The notes: generated by a model not told the origin, from the sequence alone. 64,000 bases of DNA from Serinibacter arcticus (GCF_004786095.1 NZ_RHPJ01000002.1:951206-1015205); one strand, 5' to 3'. Numbered from the stretch's first letter, positions 34,431 to 43,809 are shown. Translations and numbers: made by a program.

Positions 34431-36737
34431 TCAGATCCGTTCGACGTCCGCGATCCGGTGCAGCGCGATCGTCAGGTCGCTGCCGCGCTCGAGGTCGCGC
34501 GCGATCACGTGACCGCCCTGCACCCGCATCGGGGCGAGACGACGGCGGTCGGCCGCCCCCGAGGGCCCCACGATCGTCACCCACACGTGCGCCGCGTCGC
34601 GCACGGCCGTCCGCAGCAGCGCCACGCCGTCGGCCGGGTCGCCCGCCCCGCCGCCGCGCGCGCCCACCTTCTCCGCCTCGCGCAGCCGACGCACGGCGGC
34701 GAGCAGGTCGTCCAGTTCCGCCGTCGCCGTCGTGACCACGCGTGCGCGACGCGGCGGGGCGGCGAGCGTCTCCGACTCCTCGGCGGTCGCGACGACGACG
34801 CCGTCCGGCCCCTCGATCAGCACCGCCCGCCCGCTCCCGCGCAGCGCCAGCGCGAGTCGTCCGGCGGGCAGCTGCGAGATCGCGACGGTCGGCGCGAGCA
34901 GCCGCAGCGCGAGGTCGGAGTCGGCCACGAGCGCGGTGAGCAGGGCCGCGTCGTCGCTGCGCAGGTAGGACGACGCCGGACCGGCGCGCAGCCCGCCGTG
35001 GCGTCGTTCGGCGTCGCGGATCGCGTACTCCAGCGCCTGGGGCACGGGCGTGCGGCTGAGCGCGGCGAGCGTGGCGAGCACGTCCGACGCCGTCAGCCCC
35101 GCCTCGATCGCGCGGCTCAGCGACGCCGTCGTGAAGCGCGCCGTGACGCCGGATCCGCGCGACTCGACGTCCGTGGCGCGCTCCAGCAGCTCCTCGATGG
35201 CGCGGCTGGGGCGGCCGGGGACGATCGCGGTCAGGTCGGCCTGCAGCAGGATCTCCTCGACGGCGGGCGGCAGGTCGGCCTCGAGGGTCGCCGCGAGCGC
35301 GGGCACGTCCTCACCGGCCAGCAGTGCCGCACCGGACCGGCTGAGCGCGCCCGCGGCCACGACGCCGATCAGGTCGGCCTCGGCGAGCACCGCGGCCACG
35401 GCCCAGTCGGGCGGCGGTGAGACGGGGGTGTGCCAGTCGAGGTGGCCGCGGACGGCGGCCAGGTCGGGGGCGCTCCCGGTCGGCCACGCGGCGAGCGCCT
35501 CGAGCACCCGACGGCGCAGCCGGGCCGCCCAGCCCCGCTCCAGCCCGGGTTCGAGCACGGCGCGCAGGGCGCCGTCGTCGGCCCGCGTCCCCACGAGCGC
35601 GAACGCTCGCTCGCTGTGCAGCCAGACGTGCGCGAGGCGCGCCCAGCGCAGGGTGGGGGCGTCGCCGTCGTGCGTGCGGGTGGGCGCCCAGAGCGCGCCG
35701 TCGTCGTCGTGCGCCTGCCCGATCTCGGCCGCGGCGGCGGCGAGCTCGACGAGCAGCACGGTGGTGCGCTCGTCCGCCTTGATCGCGGTGCCCGTGCGCC
35801 GGATCTCGCGCACCCCGACCCCGCCCGAGCGCAGCGCACCGGCCGGGTGCACGGCCCACGTCTCCGTCAGGTCCGCCAGGTGGCGGTGCAGCTCGAGCGC
35901 GGCGCGCGCGGACTCGGCCGCGACCGTCTCCGGCGTCACGACGGCGGCGGGGGCCGTCGGGGGGACGGCCGTCAGGTCGCGGTGGGTGCGGCCGCCGCGC
36001 AGCTCGATCGCCGTCGCGGCGGGCAGCACGATGCCGCCGTCGGCCGTGCGGCGCACGAGCGAGCGTTCGAGCAGCTCCTCGACGGCGAGCGCGACGCCGC
36101 CGGCGGTGGGCGCGTCGGACGCGTCGCCAGCCGTGCCCGCAGAGCCCACCGGGGCCGGCTCGGCGGGCGCCCCGAACGTCCCCACCGGCGGCCCCCACGT
36201 GAGCGCGTCGAGGATGCGGCGAGCCGGCGGCGTGAGCCCCTCCGTCGCGGCGACGGCGGCGGTCGAGCCCGCCACGGGTTCGACGGCGATCGCGAGCCCC
36301 GCGGGCCGGGGACGCGCGGCGGCGACACCGGCGCCGGGGAGCCACGCGCCGTCGGGCGCCGCGGGGGAGGGGGCGACGGCGACGAGCAGCGCGAGCCCGA
36401 CCAGCCCGGTCAGCGGGACGGCGGCGTCCTCGAGCCCGGTCGCAGCGGCGACCGCGGCGGTGGTGACAGGAGCGGTCGCCATCGGCGCCAGCGTCGGCGA
36501 CGTCAGCGCCACCACGGCGTCCAGCGCAGCCAGGTGCGGCGTGTCGAGCCCGGCGACGGCGAGCTGCACCGAGCGGACGGTCGCGGCGCGGGCGGCGAGC
36601 GCGGTGAACGAGCCGGGAAGCGGGGACGCGAGATCGGGCCGTGCCTGGAGGAGGGCGGCGAGCGCGTCGTCGGTGAGATCGGCCGGCGTGGGCGAGCCCG
36701 TGCTGCCCTGCGGTGGGTTCGGGGGTGGGGTGGCCAT
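34431..36737 (-). CDS. Helicase-associated protein (XPB/Ssl2-like N-terminal domain)
   Basis: A 768-residue, Ala-rich, cytoplasmic protein without a Walker motif. It matches the actinobacterial 'helicase-associated / helicase C-terminal domain' family encoded beside XPB-type helicases. The C-terminal part (about 560-740: SYLRSDDAALLTALVADSD, later VTTATAELDDLLAAVRRLREAEK) is the most family-like. ATG 36737 is chosen over GTG 36746 because TAGCGT lies seven bases upstream of the ATG. A 64-bp gap separates it from the helicase, so co-transcription is likely. It probably assists or loads the helicase; this is inferred from gene order. Confidence 0.78.
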   Translation of the reverse strand: MATPPPNPPQGSTGSPTPADLTDDALAALLQARPDLASPLPGSFTALAARAATVRSVQLAVAGLDTPHLAALDAVVALTSPTLAPMATAPVTTAAVAAATGLEDAAVPLTGLVGLALLVAVAPSPAAPDGAWLPGAGVAAARPRPAGLAIAVEPVAGSTAAVAATEGLTPPARRILDALTWGPPVGTFGAPAEPAPVGSAGTAGDASDAPTAGGVALAVEELLERSLVRRTADGGIVLPAATAIELRGGRTHRDLTAVPPTAPAAVVTPETVAAESARAALELHRHLADLTETWAVHPAGALRSGGVGVREIRRTGTAIKADERTTVLLVELAAAAAEIGQAHDDDGALWAPTRTHDGDAPTLRWARLAHVWLHSERAFALVGTRADDGALRAVLEPGLERGWAARLRRRVLEALAAWPTGSAPDLAAVRGHLDWHTPVSPPPDWAVAAVLAEADLIGVVAAGALSRSGAALLAGEDVPALAATLEADLPPAVEEILLQADLTAIVPGRPSRAIEELLERATDVESRGSGVTARFTTASLSRAIEAGLTASDVLATLAALSRTPVPQALEYAIRDAERRHGGLRAGPASSYLRSDDAALLTALVADSDLALRLLAPTVAISQLPAGRLALALRGSGRAVLIEGPDGVVVATAEESETLAAPPRRARVVTTATAELDDLLAAVRRLREAEKVGARGGGAGDPADGVALLRTAVRDAAHVWVTIVGPSGAADRRRLAPMRVQGGHVIARDLERGSDLTIALHRIADVERI

Positions 36738-36744
36738 CGTCCCC

Positions 36745-36750
36745 ACGCTA
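36745..36750 (-). promoter_or_regulatory. -10 element (TAGCGT on the minus strand), leaderless spacing
   Basis: TAGCGT ends seven bases before the ATG at 36737 of the helicase-associated gene. It overlaps the alternative GTG start at 36746, which argues against that start. Confidence 0.45.
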
Positions 36751-36845
36751 GCGCGCGGGGGAGCGGGGGCATCGCCGCCGACCTGGCCGGTAGCATGGCT
36801 GCTGCCTCACTCGTGCTTCGCCCCGTGCAAGAAATGGACCCCTTC

Positions 36846-37229
36846 GTGCCCACAGGCAAGATCAAGTTCTTCGACACCGATCGTGGCTTCGGCTTCATCG
36901 CCGGTGACGACGGCTCCCAGGTGTTCCTGCACGCGTCCGCGCTGCCCGCCGAGGTCACCGATCCCAAGCCCGGCTCGCGCGTCGACTACGGCGTCGCCGA
37001 CGGCCGCAAGGGTCCGCAGGCGCTGTCCGTGACCCTGCTCGACCCCGTCCCCTCCGTCCAGCGCGTGCAGCGCCGGTCCGCCGAGGACATGGCGCCCGTG
37101 GTCGAGGACCTCATCAAGCTGCTCGACCGCGCGTCCGGTTCGCTGCGCAAGGGCCGCTACCCCGAGAAGGAGCTGGCCTCGCGGCTGGCCTCCGTGATGC
37201 GCATCGTCGCCGACGACTTCGAGGCCTGA
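36846..37229 (+). CDS. Cold-shock domain protein with C-terminal extension
   Basis: A 127-residue protein. The cold-shock domain occupies about 1-65: GKIKFFDTDRGFGFI contains RNP1 (GFGFI) and VFLHASAL contains RNP2 (VFLH), which bind single-stranded nucleic acid. A basic extension (about 75-127) with EDLIKLLD and DDFEA is typical of the actinobacterial subgroup. GTG 36846 is chosen because homologues usually begin MPTGK; ATG 36834 and a further upstream ATG are alternatives. One base separates its stop from the DUF3027 gene, so the two form an operon, divergent from the helicase-associated gene. Confidence 0.9.
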   Translation: MPTGKIKFFDTDRGFGFIAGDDGSQVFLHASALPAEVTDPKPGSRVDYGVADGRKGPQALSVTLLDPVPSVQRVQRRSAEDMAPVVEDLIKLLDRASGSLRKGRYPEKELASRLASVMRIVADDFEA

Positions 37230-37230
37230 G

Positions 37231-38070
37231 ATGACCACCACCGCCGAGTCCGACACGCAGGCGGGCACGCCCACGCCCGCCGAGACGCCCACCACCCCCG
37301 CCCGCCGCGCCTCCGCGAGGCCGCGCCGCGACGCGGTCCTGGCCGCCGCCGTCGAGCAGGCACGCCAGGCCGCCCTGGAGACCTCCGGCGTCGAGGACGT
37401 CGGTGAGCACCTGGGCTACGTCGACGACGCCGAGCGCCTCGGCAGCCACCGCTTCGCCAGCACCGCCGCCGGCTACCGCGGCTGGCACTGGACCGTCACG
37501 GTCGCGCGCGTCTCGCGCTCCAAGACCGTCACCGTGTGCGAGGTCGAGCTGCTCCCCGGCGACGGCGCGCTCCTGCCCCCGGCCTGGCTGCCGTGGTCCG
37601 AGCGGCTCACGCCCGGCGACGTCGGCCCCAACGACGTGCTGCCGCAGGACGCCGTGGACGACCGCGTCGTCCCGGGCTACGACCCGCAGGACGGCGACCC
37701 GGTCGACGTCAGCCGCGACGCGAGCGCGATCATCGAGCTCGGCGCCTGGCGCGAGCAGGTCCCGAGCCGCCAGACGCTGCTGGACGCCGCCGACCGCTGG
37801 GAGACCCGTCTCCCCGTGCGGGGTCGCTCGTTCGCGACCGACCCGAACGCCTTCATCGTCCCGCTGACCGGGGTGCTCGGGCAGGTCTACGGCGTCTGCG
37901 TCAACGAGTTCTCGCCCGACGACGGCAGGATCGTCCGCCTCGACCAGGTCTCCGACACCCCCGCCCCGCGCGAGGTCGTGGAGTCCGTCTGGCCCGAGAA
38001 CGCACCGTTCATGGACGAGCTCACGCTCGACACGGCCGAGCTCCCCGACGAGGCGTCCGACCCCTCCTGA
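37231..38070 (+). CDS. DUF3027 family protein
   Basis: A 279-residue soluble protein. A low-complexity Thr/Pro/Ala N-terminus (1-35) precedes a conserved body with HLGYVDDAERLGSHRFAS, GYRGWHWTVTVARV and TVCEVELLPGDGALL, the hallmark of DUF3027. The acidic C-terminus (about 255-279) is probably flexible. It starts one base after the cold-shock stop, so translation is coupled. In actinobacteria this gene often neighbours the cold-shock and XPB-helicase genes, suggesting a nucleic-acid-related job, but no activity is known. Confidence 0.88.
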   Translation: MTTTAESDTQAGTPTPAETPTTPARRASARPRRDAVLAAAVEQARQAALETSGVEDVGEHLGYVDDAERLGSHRFASTAAGYRGWHWTVTVARVSRSKTVTVCEVELLPGDGALLPPAWLPWSERLTPGDVGPNDVLPQDAVDDRVVPGYDPQDGDPVDVSRDASAIIELGAWREQVPSRQTLLDAADRWETRLPVRGRSFATDPNAFIVPLTGVLGQVYGVCVNEFSPDDGRIVRLDQVSDTPAPREVVESVWPENAPFMDELTLDTAELPDEASDPS

Positions 38071-38215
38071 CCCCGGGGGGCACGCTCCACATCGAGCCGC
38101 CCCTCGCGGCCGACGCCGTCAAACCGTTCCCATCCGTCCACGGACTGTGGCGTGGGCGACGTCCCGTTGCCCTGCGCGGATACATACGTAAACTGAAGCC
38201 AGTACTCGCTGTTTC

Positions 38216-38242
38216 TTGACTTCGTTACGTGTTCGATATCGA
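38216..38242 (+). promoter_or_regulatory. Possible promoter for the exopolysaccharide initiation operon
   Basis: TTGACT (38216-38221) and TATCGA (38237-38242) are separated by 15 bp, shorter than ideal, in an AT-rich pocket of the 269-base gap 38071-38339. If used, transcription starts near 38250, downstream of the upstream GTG at 38229, supporting the later start at 38340. Confidence 0.35.
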
Positions 38243-38339
38243 TTCGTCGCCGGATCGTCGATCACCATCCATAGGTTTGTTCGTGCGGTCGTTCGCACAC
38301 GAGGTGCGACTGTGTCGCGCCTGGAAGGGGTTGGAGCTC

Positions 38340-39953
38340 GTGCATCGTGGCTCTGCGGTCACCGGGGGAGGCGAGACCGGATCTCCCGAGCCCACCGCGG
38401 CCACCGCCACTCGCTCTACACCTGTAGTGAACGCGGGGCAGCGCACCGACGCCGACGCCCCGCCCGCAGCGAAGCCCCCGACCCGCCCCGCCTCTCCCAC
38501 CCTCGCCGCGCCCCCCGCGCGCCGCGTCGTCGGCCCGCCCGAGTGGCACGCTCGCATCCAGCTCATCCTCACCGTCACCGACGCGATGGCGATCGCCGTC
38601 ACGATGGTCGCCGCGCAGGCGTTCTGGCTCGGCGCCGCGGTCGAGGTCCAGGTCGGCTGGGTGCAGGTGGACTACACGCTCGTCGGCTGCGTCATCGCGC
38701 TCATCTGGATGTTCTTCCTCGCGGCCACGCGCTCGCGCCAGCCGCGCATCCTGTCCAGCGGTGTGCTCGAGTACCAGCGCGTGCTGAACGCCACGCTGCT
38801 CGCCTTCGGCACGACGGCGATCCTCGCCTTCCTCCTGCAGGTCGCCGTCTCCCGCGGCTACTTCCTCATCGCGCTCCCGCTCGGGGCGGTGCTCGTCCTC
38901 GCCAACCGGTGGTGCTGGCGCCAGTACCTCGACCGCGCCCGCCGTCGCGACACCTACGTCGACCACGCCATGATCATCGGCCGGCGGGACGACGTGCAGC
39001 GCCTCACCCGCGCGCTGGCGAAGAACCGCTCGGCCGGTCTGCGCCCCGTCGCGGCGTGCGTGCTCGACGACGACCTGCGTCCGGTCGACGACCTGCGCGG
39101 GGGAGTCCTCCCGCGCATCCCGCGGGCCTCGCTCGTGCGCGGCGCCTCCTCGGCCGCCGTCGACGTCGTCGTGGTCGCGGGGGAGATGCCGGGCGGTCGC
39201 GAGGACGTGCGCCGCCTGGGCTGGGACCTCGAGGGCACGCACGCCGAGCTCATCCTGGAGTCCCGGCTGACCGACATCGCCGGCCCGCGCCTGCACCTGC
39301 GCCCCGTCGAGGGTCTGCCGCTCGTGTACGTGACGCTGCCGCAGTTCACCGGGCTGACCTACGTCACCAAGCGGCTGCTGGACATCGTGCTCAGCCTCAC
39401 CGCCGTCGTCCTCCTCTCGCCCGTGCTGCTGCTGATTGCGCTGATCATCCGGCTGGGCGACCGCGGTCCCGCGCTGTTCCGCCAGGTCCGCATCGGCGCC
39501 GACGGGCAGCCGTTCACGATGCTGAAGTTCCGCTCCATGCGCACCGACGCCGAGGAGGTGCTCGCCAGGCTCAAGGAGCAGGACGAGGGCGCCGGGCTGC
39601 TGTTCAAGATGAAGGACGACCCGCGCATCACCCGCGTGGGCAAGGTCCTGCGCAAGCTGTCGCTGGACGAGCTGCCCCAGTTCCTCAACGTGCTGGGCGG
39701 CTCGATGAGCGTCGTCGGCCCGCGCCCGCCGCTGCCGAGCGAGGTGGCCGCCTACGAGGGCGACGTCTCGCGCCGCCTGCTCATCAAGCCCGGCATCACG
39801 GGCCTGTGGCAGGTCAGCGGGCGCTCCGACCTCTCCTGGGAGGAGAGCGTCCGGCTGGACCTCGTCTACGTCGAGAACTGGTCGATCACCGGCGACCTCG
39901 CCCTCATCGCCCGCACCGTGCTGACGGTGCTGCGGCGCGAGGGGGCGTATTGA
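38340..39953 (+). CDS. Polyprenyl-phosphate sugar phosphotransferase (WbaP/EpsE-like)
   Basis: A 537-residue initiating glycosyltransferase of exopolysaccharide synthesis that moves a sugar-1-phosphate to undecaprenyl phosphate. After a disordered N-terminus come four membrane helices and a Rossmann-like CoA-binding segment (HAMIIGRRDDVQ). The catalytic C-terminal domain starts with the re-entrant helix KRLLDIVLSLTAVVLLSP and has KFRSMRTDAE, KLSLDELPQFLNVL, VGPRPPLPSE and KPGITGLWQVSGRS. GTG 38340 is chosen because GGAAGGGG (38323-38330) is well spaced; the frame is open to 38229. The stop overlaps a TTG start of the kinase gene, coupling the two. Confidence 0.92.
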   Translation: MHRGSAVTGGGETGSPEPTAATATRSTPVVNAGQRTDADAPPAAKPPTRPASPTLAAPPARRVVGPPEWHARIQLILTVTDAMAIAVTMVAAQAFWLGAAVEVQVGWVQVDYTLVGCVIALIWMFFLAATRSRQPRILSSGVLEYQRVLNATLLAFGTTAILAFLLQVAVSRGYFLIALPLGAVLVLANRWCWRQYLDRARRRDTYVDHAMIIGRRDDVQRLTRALAKNRSAGLRPVAACVLDDDLRPVDDLRGGVLPRIPRASLVRGASSAAVDVVVVAGEMPGGREDVRRLGWDLEGTHAELILESRLTDIAGPRLHLRPVEGLPLVYVTLPQFTGLTYVTKRLLDIVLSLTAVVLLSPVLLLIALIIRLGDRGPALFRQVRIGADGQPFTMLKFRSMRTDAEEVLARLKEQDEGAGLLFKMKDDPRITRVGKVLRKLSLDELPQFLNVLGGSMSVVGPRPPLPSEVAAYEGDVSRRLLIKPGITGLWQVSGRSDLSWEESVRLDLVYVENWSITGDLALIARTVLTVLRREGAY

Positions 39954-41611
39954 GCGGGGTCCCCAGCGTCGCGGCCCTCGGGCCGCTGCGACGCGTGCGC
40001 GTCAACGTCCGCTCGAGCTCGCGCGTGTTCCTCGACAACGCGCCGCTGTTCGCGGCGGGCGCGGCGTTCGTCGTCGTCCTCGTGCTGTTCTCCGACCACC
40101 TCAGCCGCGGGCCGCACCTGTTCCTGGGCGTCTCGATCGGCACGGTAGCGGCCGGGCTGGCCTTCGCGCTCCCGTGGCGACGGCTTCCCCCCTCCGCCCC
40201 GACGGCGGTCCCCCTGCTCGGGCTCCTGGCCCTCGGCGTCCTGACCGCGGGCAACGTTCCCGTGGCGATGCTGGCCGTCTTCCCCGTGCTGACGCTCGCG
40301 CGCTCGCACGGGCCGCTCGCCTCGGCGCTCGGCGTGGCCGGCGGCATGCTCGTGGCGTGGATGCCGCTGATCGCGACGCCCGTGGCCATCACGTCCGCCC
40401 ACCTGCCCTCGCTCATCATCCTGCCGCTCGTCCTGACCACGGTGGCCGTGACGGTCGCTCGGATGGACCGCAGCCGGCAGGCGCGCAGCCGCCTCCTGGC
40501 GCAGCGCGACGGCACGCTGCAGCAGCTGCTGGACGACCTCGTGCTGGAGCGCGAGATGCTCGAGGGCATCCTGGCCGCGCTGCCGGCCGGTGTGCTCGTG
40601 CTCGACGGGTCGCGCGTGGTCCTGGCCAACCCGCAGGTCGAGCACCTGTACGGACCGGTGGACGCCGACGCGGTGCACCCGTGGCGCGTGCAGAACGGCG
40701 TGGAGGACGACGACGCCCCCGGGTCGCTCGCCGCCCGCGCCGTCGCCGGTGAGCCGCTCGAGGCCGAGACGCAGTGGTGGCGCGACGCCGACGGCGACCG
40801 CACCGCGGTGCGCGGCACGTCCGTCGCCCTGCCCGCGCCCGCCGGCTCCCGGCCGCTGCGCGTCGTGCTGTTCGAGGACCTCACGGAGGAGGAGCGCGCG
40901 ATCCAGCGGCGCGAGGACTTCGTGCGCGCCGTCTCCCACGAGCTGCGCACGCCCCTGACGTCCGTGGTCGGCTACCTCGACCTCGTGCGCGAGGGCGGGG
41001 AGGTGCCCGCCGAGCTGGGGGAGCTGCTCGGCGTCGCCGACCGCAACGCCCAGCGCGTGCTGCGCATGGTGGACGACCTGGCCATCGCCTCGCAGCTGCG
41101 CGAGGGCGAGGTGGTCCTGGACGACGGGCTGCACGACCTCGGCGCCATCGCGCGCGACAGCCTCGCGGGGGCGCGGTACGACGCCGCCGTCGCCCGCGTG
41201 GTGCTCGTGGACGAGACCGACGGCGCGTGGCCCGTCCGCGGCGACCGCGATCGGTTGCGCCACGCCGTCGACCACCTCGTCTCGAACGCGGTGCTGTACT
41301 CCGAGCCCGGCGGACACGTGACGGTCCGGCTGGCCGCGCGGATCGACGGCGTCGTGCTCGTCGTGACCGACGAGGGCATCGGCATCGCCGAGGCCGACCA
41401 GGCGCGCGTGTTCGAGCGGTTCTACCGCGCTCCCGAGGTCATGCGCGGATCTCGCCACGGCACCGGCCTCGGCCTGCCCGTCGCGCGCGAGATCGTGGCA
41501 CGGCACGGCGGCGAGGTGCACGTGCGCAGCCGCCAGGGCGTGGGCACCGAGGCGGAGATCCTGCTGCCGTGCGCGGCGACCGCGGCGCCGGCCGGGGAGC
41601 TGGTGCGCTGA
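39950..41611 (+). CDS. Sensor histidine kinase coupled to the exopolysaccharide operon
   Basis: A 553-residue kinase. About five membrane helices (30-170) form the sensor, followed by a coiled coil and a PAS-like domain (about 200-315: ILAALPAGVLVLDGSRVVLA). The HisKA box is FVRAVSHELRTPLT with His330. The ATPase domain has LRHAVDHLVSNAVLYSEPG (N box), DEGIGIAEAD (G1), FERFYRA (F box) and GTGLGLPVA (G2). The start is a TTG overlapping the upstream stop (TTGA), with GAGGGGG just before it. Its likely partner is the convergent regulator at 42799-43620, since no other unpaired regulator is present. Confidence 0.9.
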   Translation: MSGVPSVAALGPLRRVRVNVRSSSRVFLDNAPLFAAGAAFVVVLVLFSDHLSRGPHLFLGVSIGTVAAGLAFALPWRRLPPSAPTAVPLLGLLALGVLTAGNVPVAMLAVFPVLTLARSHGPLASALGVAGGMLVAWMPLIATPVAITSAHLPSLIILPLVLTTVAVTVARMDRSRQARSRLLAQRDGTLQQLLDDLVLEREMLEGILAALPAGVLVLDGSRVVLANPQVEHLYGPVDADAVHPWRVQNGVEDDDAPGSLAARAVAGEPLEAETQWWRDADGDRTAVRGTSVALPAPAGSRPLRVVLFEDLTEEERAIQRREDFVRAVSHELRTPLTSVVGYLDLVREGGEVPAELGELLGVADRNAQRVLRMVDDLAIASQLREGEVVLDDGLHDLGAIARDSLAGARYDAAVARVVLVDETDGAWPVRGDRDRLRHAVDHLVSNAVLYSEPGGHVTVRLAARIDGVVLVVTDEGIGIAEADQARVFERFYRAPEVMRGSRHGTGLGLPVAREIVARHGGEVHVRSRQGVGTEAEILLPCAATAAPAGELVR

Positions 41612-42756
41612 TGCTCGACCCCGGGACCCTGATGGTCGTGGAGTACCTCGTGCTCAGCCTCATCACCGCCGTGTACGGCGCCGACGTGGTGCGCCGCGGC
41701 TTCACCGCGCCCGACGTCTGCTGGGCCGTGGCGCTCCTCGCGGCCGGGCTCGGCTACCTCGGCGGCCTGATGGCCTCGGAGACGCCCGAGGCGACGTGGG
41801 CGCGACCCGTGGCCTCCGGGCTCGTGGTGACAGCCGTGGGCGCCCTGTGGGCCGGTGCGCACGTCTTCTCCGGCCACCGCACGCTGCTGTGGCTGCCGCC
41901 CGTCACGGGCGTGCTGGTCGCCGCCGTCGAGCCCGTCGCGGTGCGTGCCGCGCTCGGCAGCGACACCGCGCTGACGGGGCACGAGCTCGTGCACGTCGGG
42001 GTGGCGGCCTGGGCGATCGCCACCACGGCCGCCGTGGTCCGCGGACCGCTGGTGCGCTACTTCGGCGGCGTGGTGATCGCGTTCGCGCTCGGCACGGTCG
42101 GCGCGGCCCTGGCGATCCGCCTCCTCGTGGCGCTGGCGGCCGGCGAGGGCAGCGCGATCGTGGCCGGCGTGCTGGAGCCCGGGATGGCCTCGCTCGCCGT
42201 CGCCCTCGCGATGACGGCGGCGGGGATCGGCGTGATCCTGCTGCGGGCGGGGGAGCGCGGCGCGATACAGCTCGCCGACCCGCTGTTCGACACCACGCTC
42301 GGGGTCCGCACGCCCGAGGGGCTGACGCGCCGCAGCGAGCAGCTGCTCGCACAGGCGCGCGGGCGCGGGCAGGAGGTCGTGGTCGTGGTGGTGGACGTGG
42401 CCGACCCCGACACGCTGCGGGAGGCCTACGGCTCCCGGATGCTCGAGGCCTCGCGCGAGCTCGTCGCGGCGGTGCTCCTGGAGATCGTGCCCCGCGGCGG
42501 CGCCGTCGGCCTGTGCGAGCACACCGAGCACCGGTTCGTGGCGATCCTCCCGGACCACGACGCGCCGCTCGCCTCGCGCTGGGCGGAGGACGTGCGCCGC
42601 GCGATCCGCGCCTCCCGCGTGCAGGTCGACGCCGATGCGCTGCGCCTGACCGTGTCCACCGGTCTCGCGGTGGGGGACGAGGACCTCGACGCGCTGATCA
42701 CGCGGGCCGCGGCCGCCGTCGGCGAGGACGAGAACGCCCGCCGACCCCGTCGCTGA
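41611..42756 (+). CDS. Polytopic membrane protein with degenerate GGDEF-like domain
   Basis: A 381-residue protein. Residues 1-215 hold about seven membrane helices with no recognised sensor motif. Residues 230-375 resemble a diguanylate-cyclase fold: a beta strand VVVVVVDVADPDTLREAYGS takes the place of the first GGDEF strand region, and the signature loop reads CEHTEHRFVAILPD instead of GG(D/E)EF. The active-site glycines and acidic residues are lost, so it probably binds a ligand or acts as a scaffold rather than making c-di-GMP. The ATG overlaps the kinase stop (TGATG), so it is translated with WbaP and the kinase. Confidence 0.75.
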   Translation: MLDPGTLMVVEYLVLSLITAVYGADVVRRGFTAPDVCWAVALLAAGLGYLGGLMASETPEATWARPVASGLVVTAVGALWAGAHVFSGHRTLLWLPPVTGVLVAAVEPVAVRAALGSDTALTGHELVHVGVAAWAIATTAAVVRGPLVRYFGGVVIAFALGTVGAALAIRLLVALAAGEGSAIVAGVLEPGMASLAVALAMTAAGIGVILLRAGERGAIQLADPLFDTTLGVRTPEGLTRRSEQLLAQARGRGQEVVVVVVDVADPDTLREAYGSRMLEASRELVAAVLLEIVPRGGAVGLCEHTEHRFVAILPDHDAPLASRWAEDVRRAIRASRVQVDADALRLTVSTGLAVGDEDLDALITRAAAAVGEDENARRPRR

Positions 42757-42798
42757 GCGACAGGACCGACGGGCGGTCAGGGACGAGCTCGGCCCGTC

Positions 42799-43620
42799 TC
42801 AGCTCTGGGGCTGACGGAACCGGTAGCCGACACCCCGCACGGTCTCGATCCAGCGCGGGTTGCTGCTGTCGTCGTCCAGCTTGCGGCGCAGGTTGACCAT
42901 GTGGACGTCGAGCCGGCGGTTCTCCGACTGCTCCACGGGCGCCGAGGCGTCCTCGCGGCCGTGACGCAGCATGCGCGCCAGGTCCTCCTTGCTGGAGACG
43001 CGGCCGGGAACCGTGACGAGGTGGGCGAGGATGTCGAACTCGCTGCGCGTGAGGTGCACGTCGTCCTCGGCCAGCGTGACGGTCCGGGCGAGGCGGTCGA
43101 CGACGAGGTCGCGGCCGCGCTCGTCCTGCGCCCGCACGGGGCCCTGGGGGAACGGCTCGAGGCCGCCGGGGCCGACCGGCGGCGCGAGGGTGGCGGCCGC
43201 GGTCGTGAGGGTGCCCTCGGCACCCTCGGCGCCGGAGCGCTCGGTGGTGCGTGGGCGGCGGAGCATCGCCTCGATGCGGGCGCGCAGCTCGCGCGGCCGG
43301 AACGGCTTGGTGATGTAGTCGTCGGCACCGGACTCGAGACCCATGAGGGCGTCGATCTCGTCGACGCGCGCCGTCAGCATGATGATGTACGCGTCCGAGA
43401 ACGTGCGGATGCGGCGCGCGACCTCGAAGCCGTCGATGTCGGGCAGGCTGATGTCGAGGGTGACGACGATGGGGTCGGTCTCACGGGCGAGGTCGACTCC
43501 CTCGAGCCCGGTCGCGGCCGAGTGGGTGTCGAACCCCGCGGGGCGCAGGACCATCTCGAGGAGGCGACGGACGTCGGGGTCGTCCTCGACGATGACGACG
43601 CTGCGGGTGGGTGTGCTCAT
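42799..43620 (-). CDS. OmpR-family response regulator with an extended linker
   Basis: A 273-residue regulator. The receiver (about 6-120) has EDD (12-14), phospho-acceptor Asp56 (VVTLDISLPD) and TKPF. A long linker (about 122-175, Gly/Ala/Pro-rich) precedes the winged helix with LTRSEFDILAHLV and VHMVNLRRKLDDD. It is convergent with the WbaP-kinase-GGDEF operon, 42 bp away, and is the probable partner of that kinase. TACTGT lies eight bases before the ATG. Target genes likely include the adjacent surface-polymer genes, inferred from location. Confidence 0.9.
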   Translation of the reverse strand: MSTPTRSVVIVEDDPDVRRLLEMVLRPAGFDTHSAATGLEGVDLARETDPIVVTLDISLPDIDGFEVARRIRTFSDAYIIMLTARVDEIDALMGLESGADDYITKPFRPRELRARIEAMLRRPRTTERSGAEGAEGTLTTAAATLAPPVGPGGLEPFPQGPVRAQDERGRDLVVDRLARTVTLAEDDVHLTRSEFDILAHLVTVPGRVSSKEDLARMLRHGREDASAPVEQSENRRLDVHMVNLRRKLDDDSSNPRWIETVRGVGYRFRQPQS

Positions 43621-43628
43621 GTTCCGAG

Positions 43629-43634
43629 ACAGTA
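43629..43634 (-). promoter_or_regulatory. -10 element (TACTGT on the minus strand) for the response regulator
   Basis: TACTGT ends eight bases before the ATG at 43620, giving a leaderless or nearly leaderless transcript. The rest of the gap up to the hairpin at 43774 shows no gene. Confidence 0.4.
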
Positions 43635-43773
43635 CAAGCCTTGCCGGACGCGCAGGGGAGCGCAACCCGTTCTTGTGGATGGTTGGAGGCTATTCTGCGG
43701 CACCCTTGGGTTCTCCTTGCGCTGATGCTGCGGCAGGCGATGCTGACCGTGCGGAGGGCTGTTGTGAACACAG

Positions 43774-43809
43774 CGACGGCCGCCCCGCACAGGTGCGGGA
43801 CGGCCGTCG
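43774..43809. terminator. Hairpin terminator downstream of the LANTG protein gene
   Basis: Arms 43774-43789 and 43794-43809 (16 pairs, one C-A mismatch) with a 4-nt loop. It lies 38 bases after the stop of the LANTG gene on the minus strand and before the regulator promoter. Confidence 0.75.

Noticed and set aside
42757..42800. Possible terminator between the convergent GGDEF-like and regulator genes
   Set aside because: Only a 7-bp stem with a long loop could be drawn, too weak to list.
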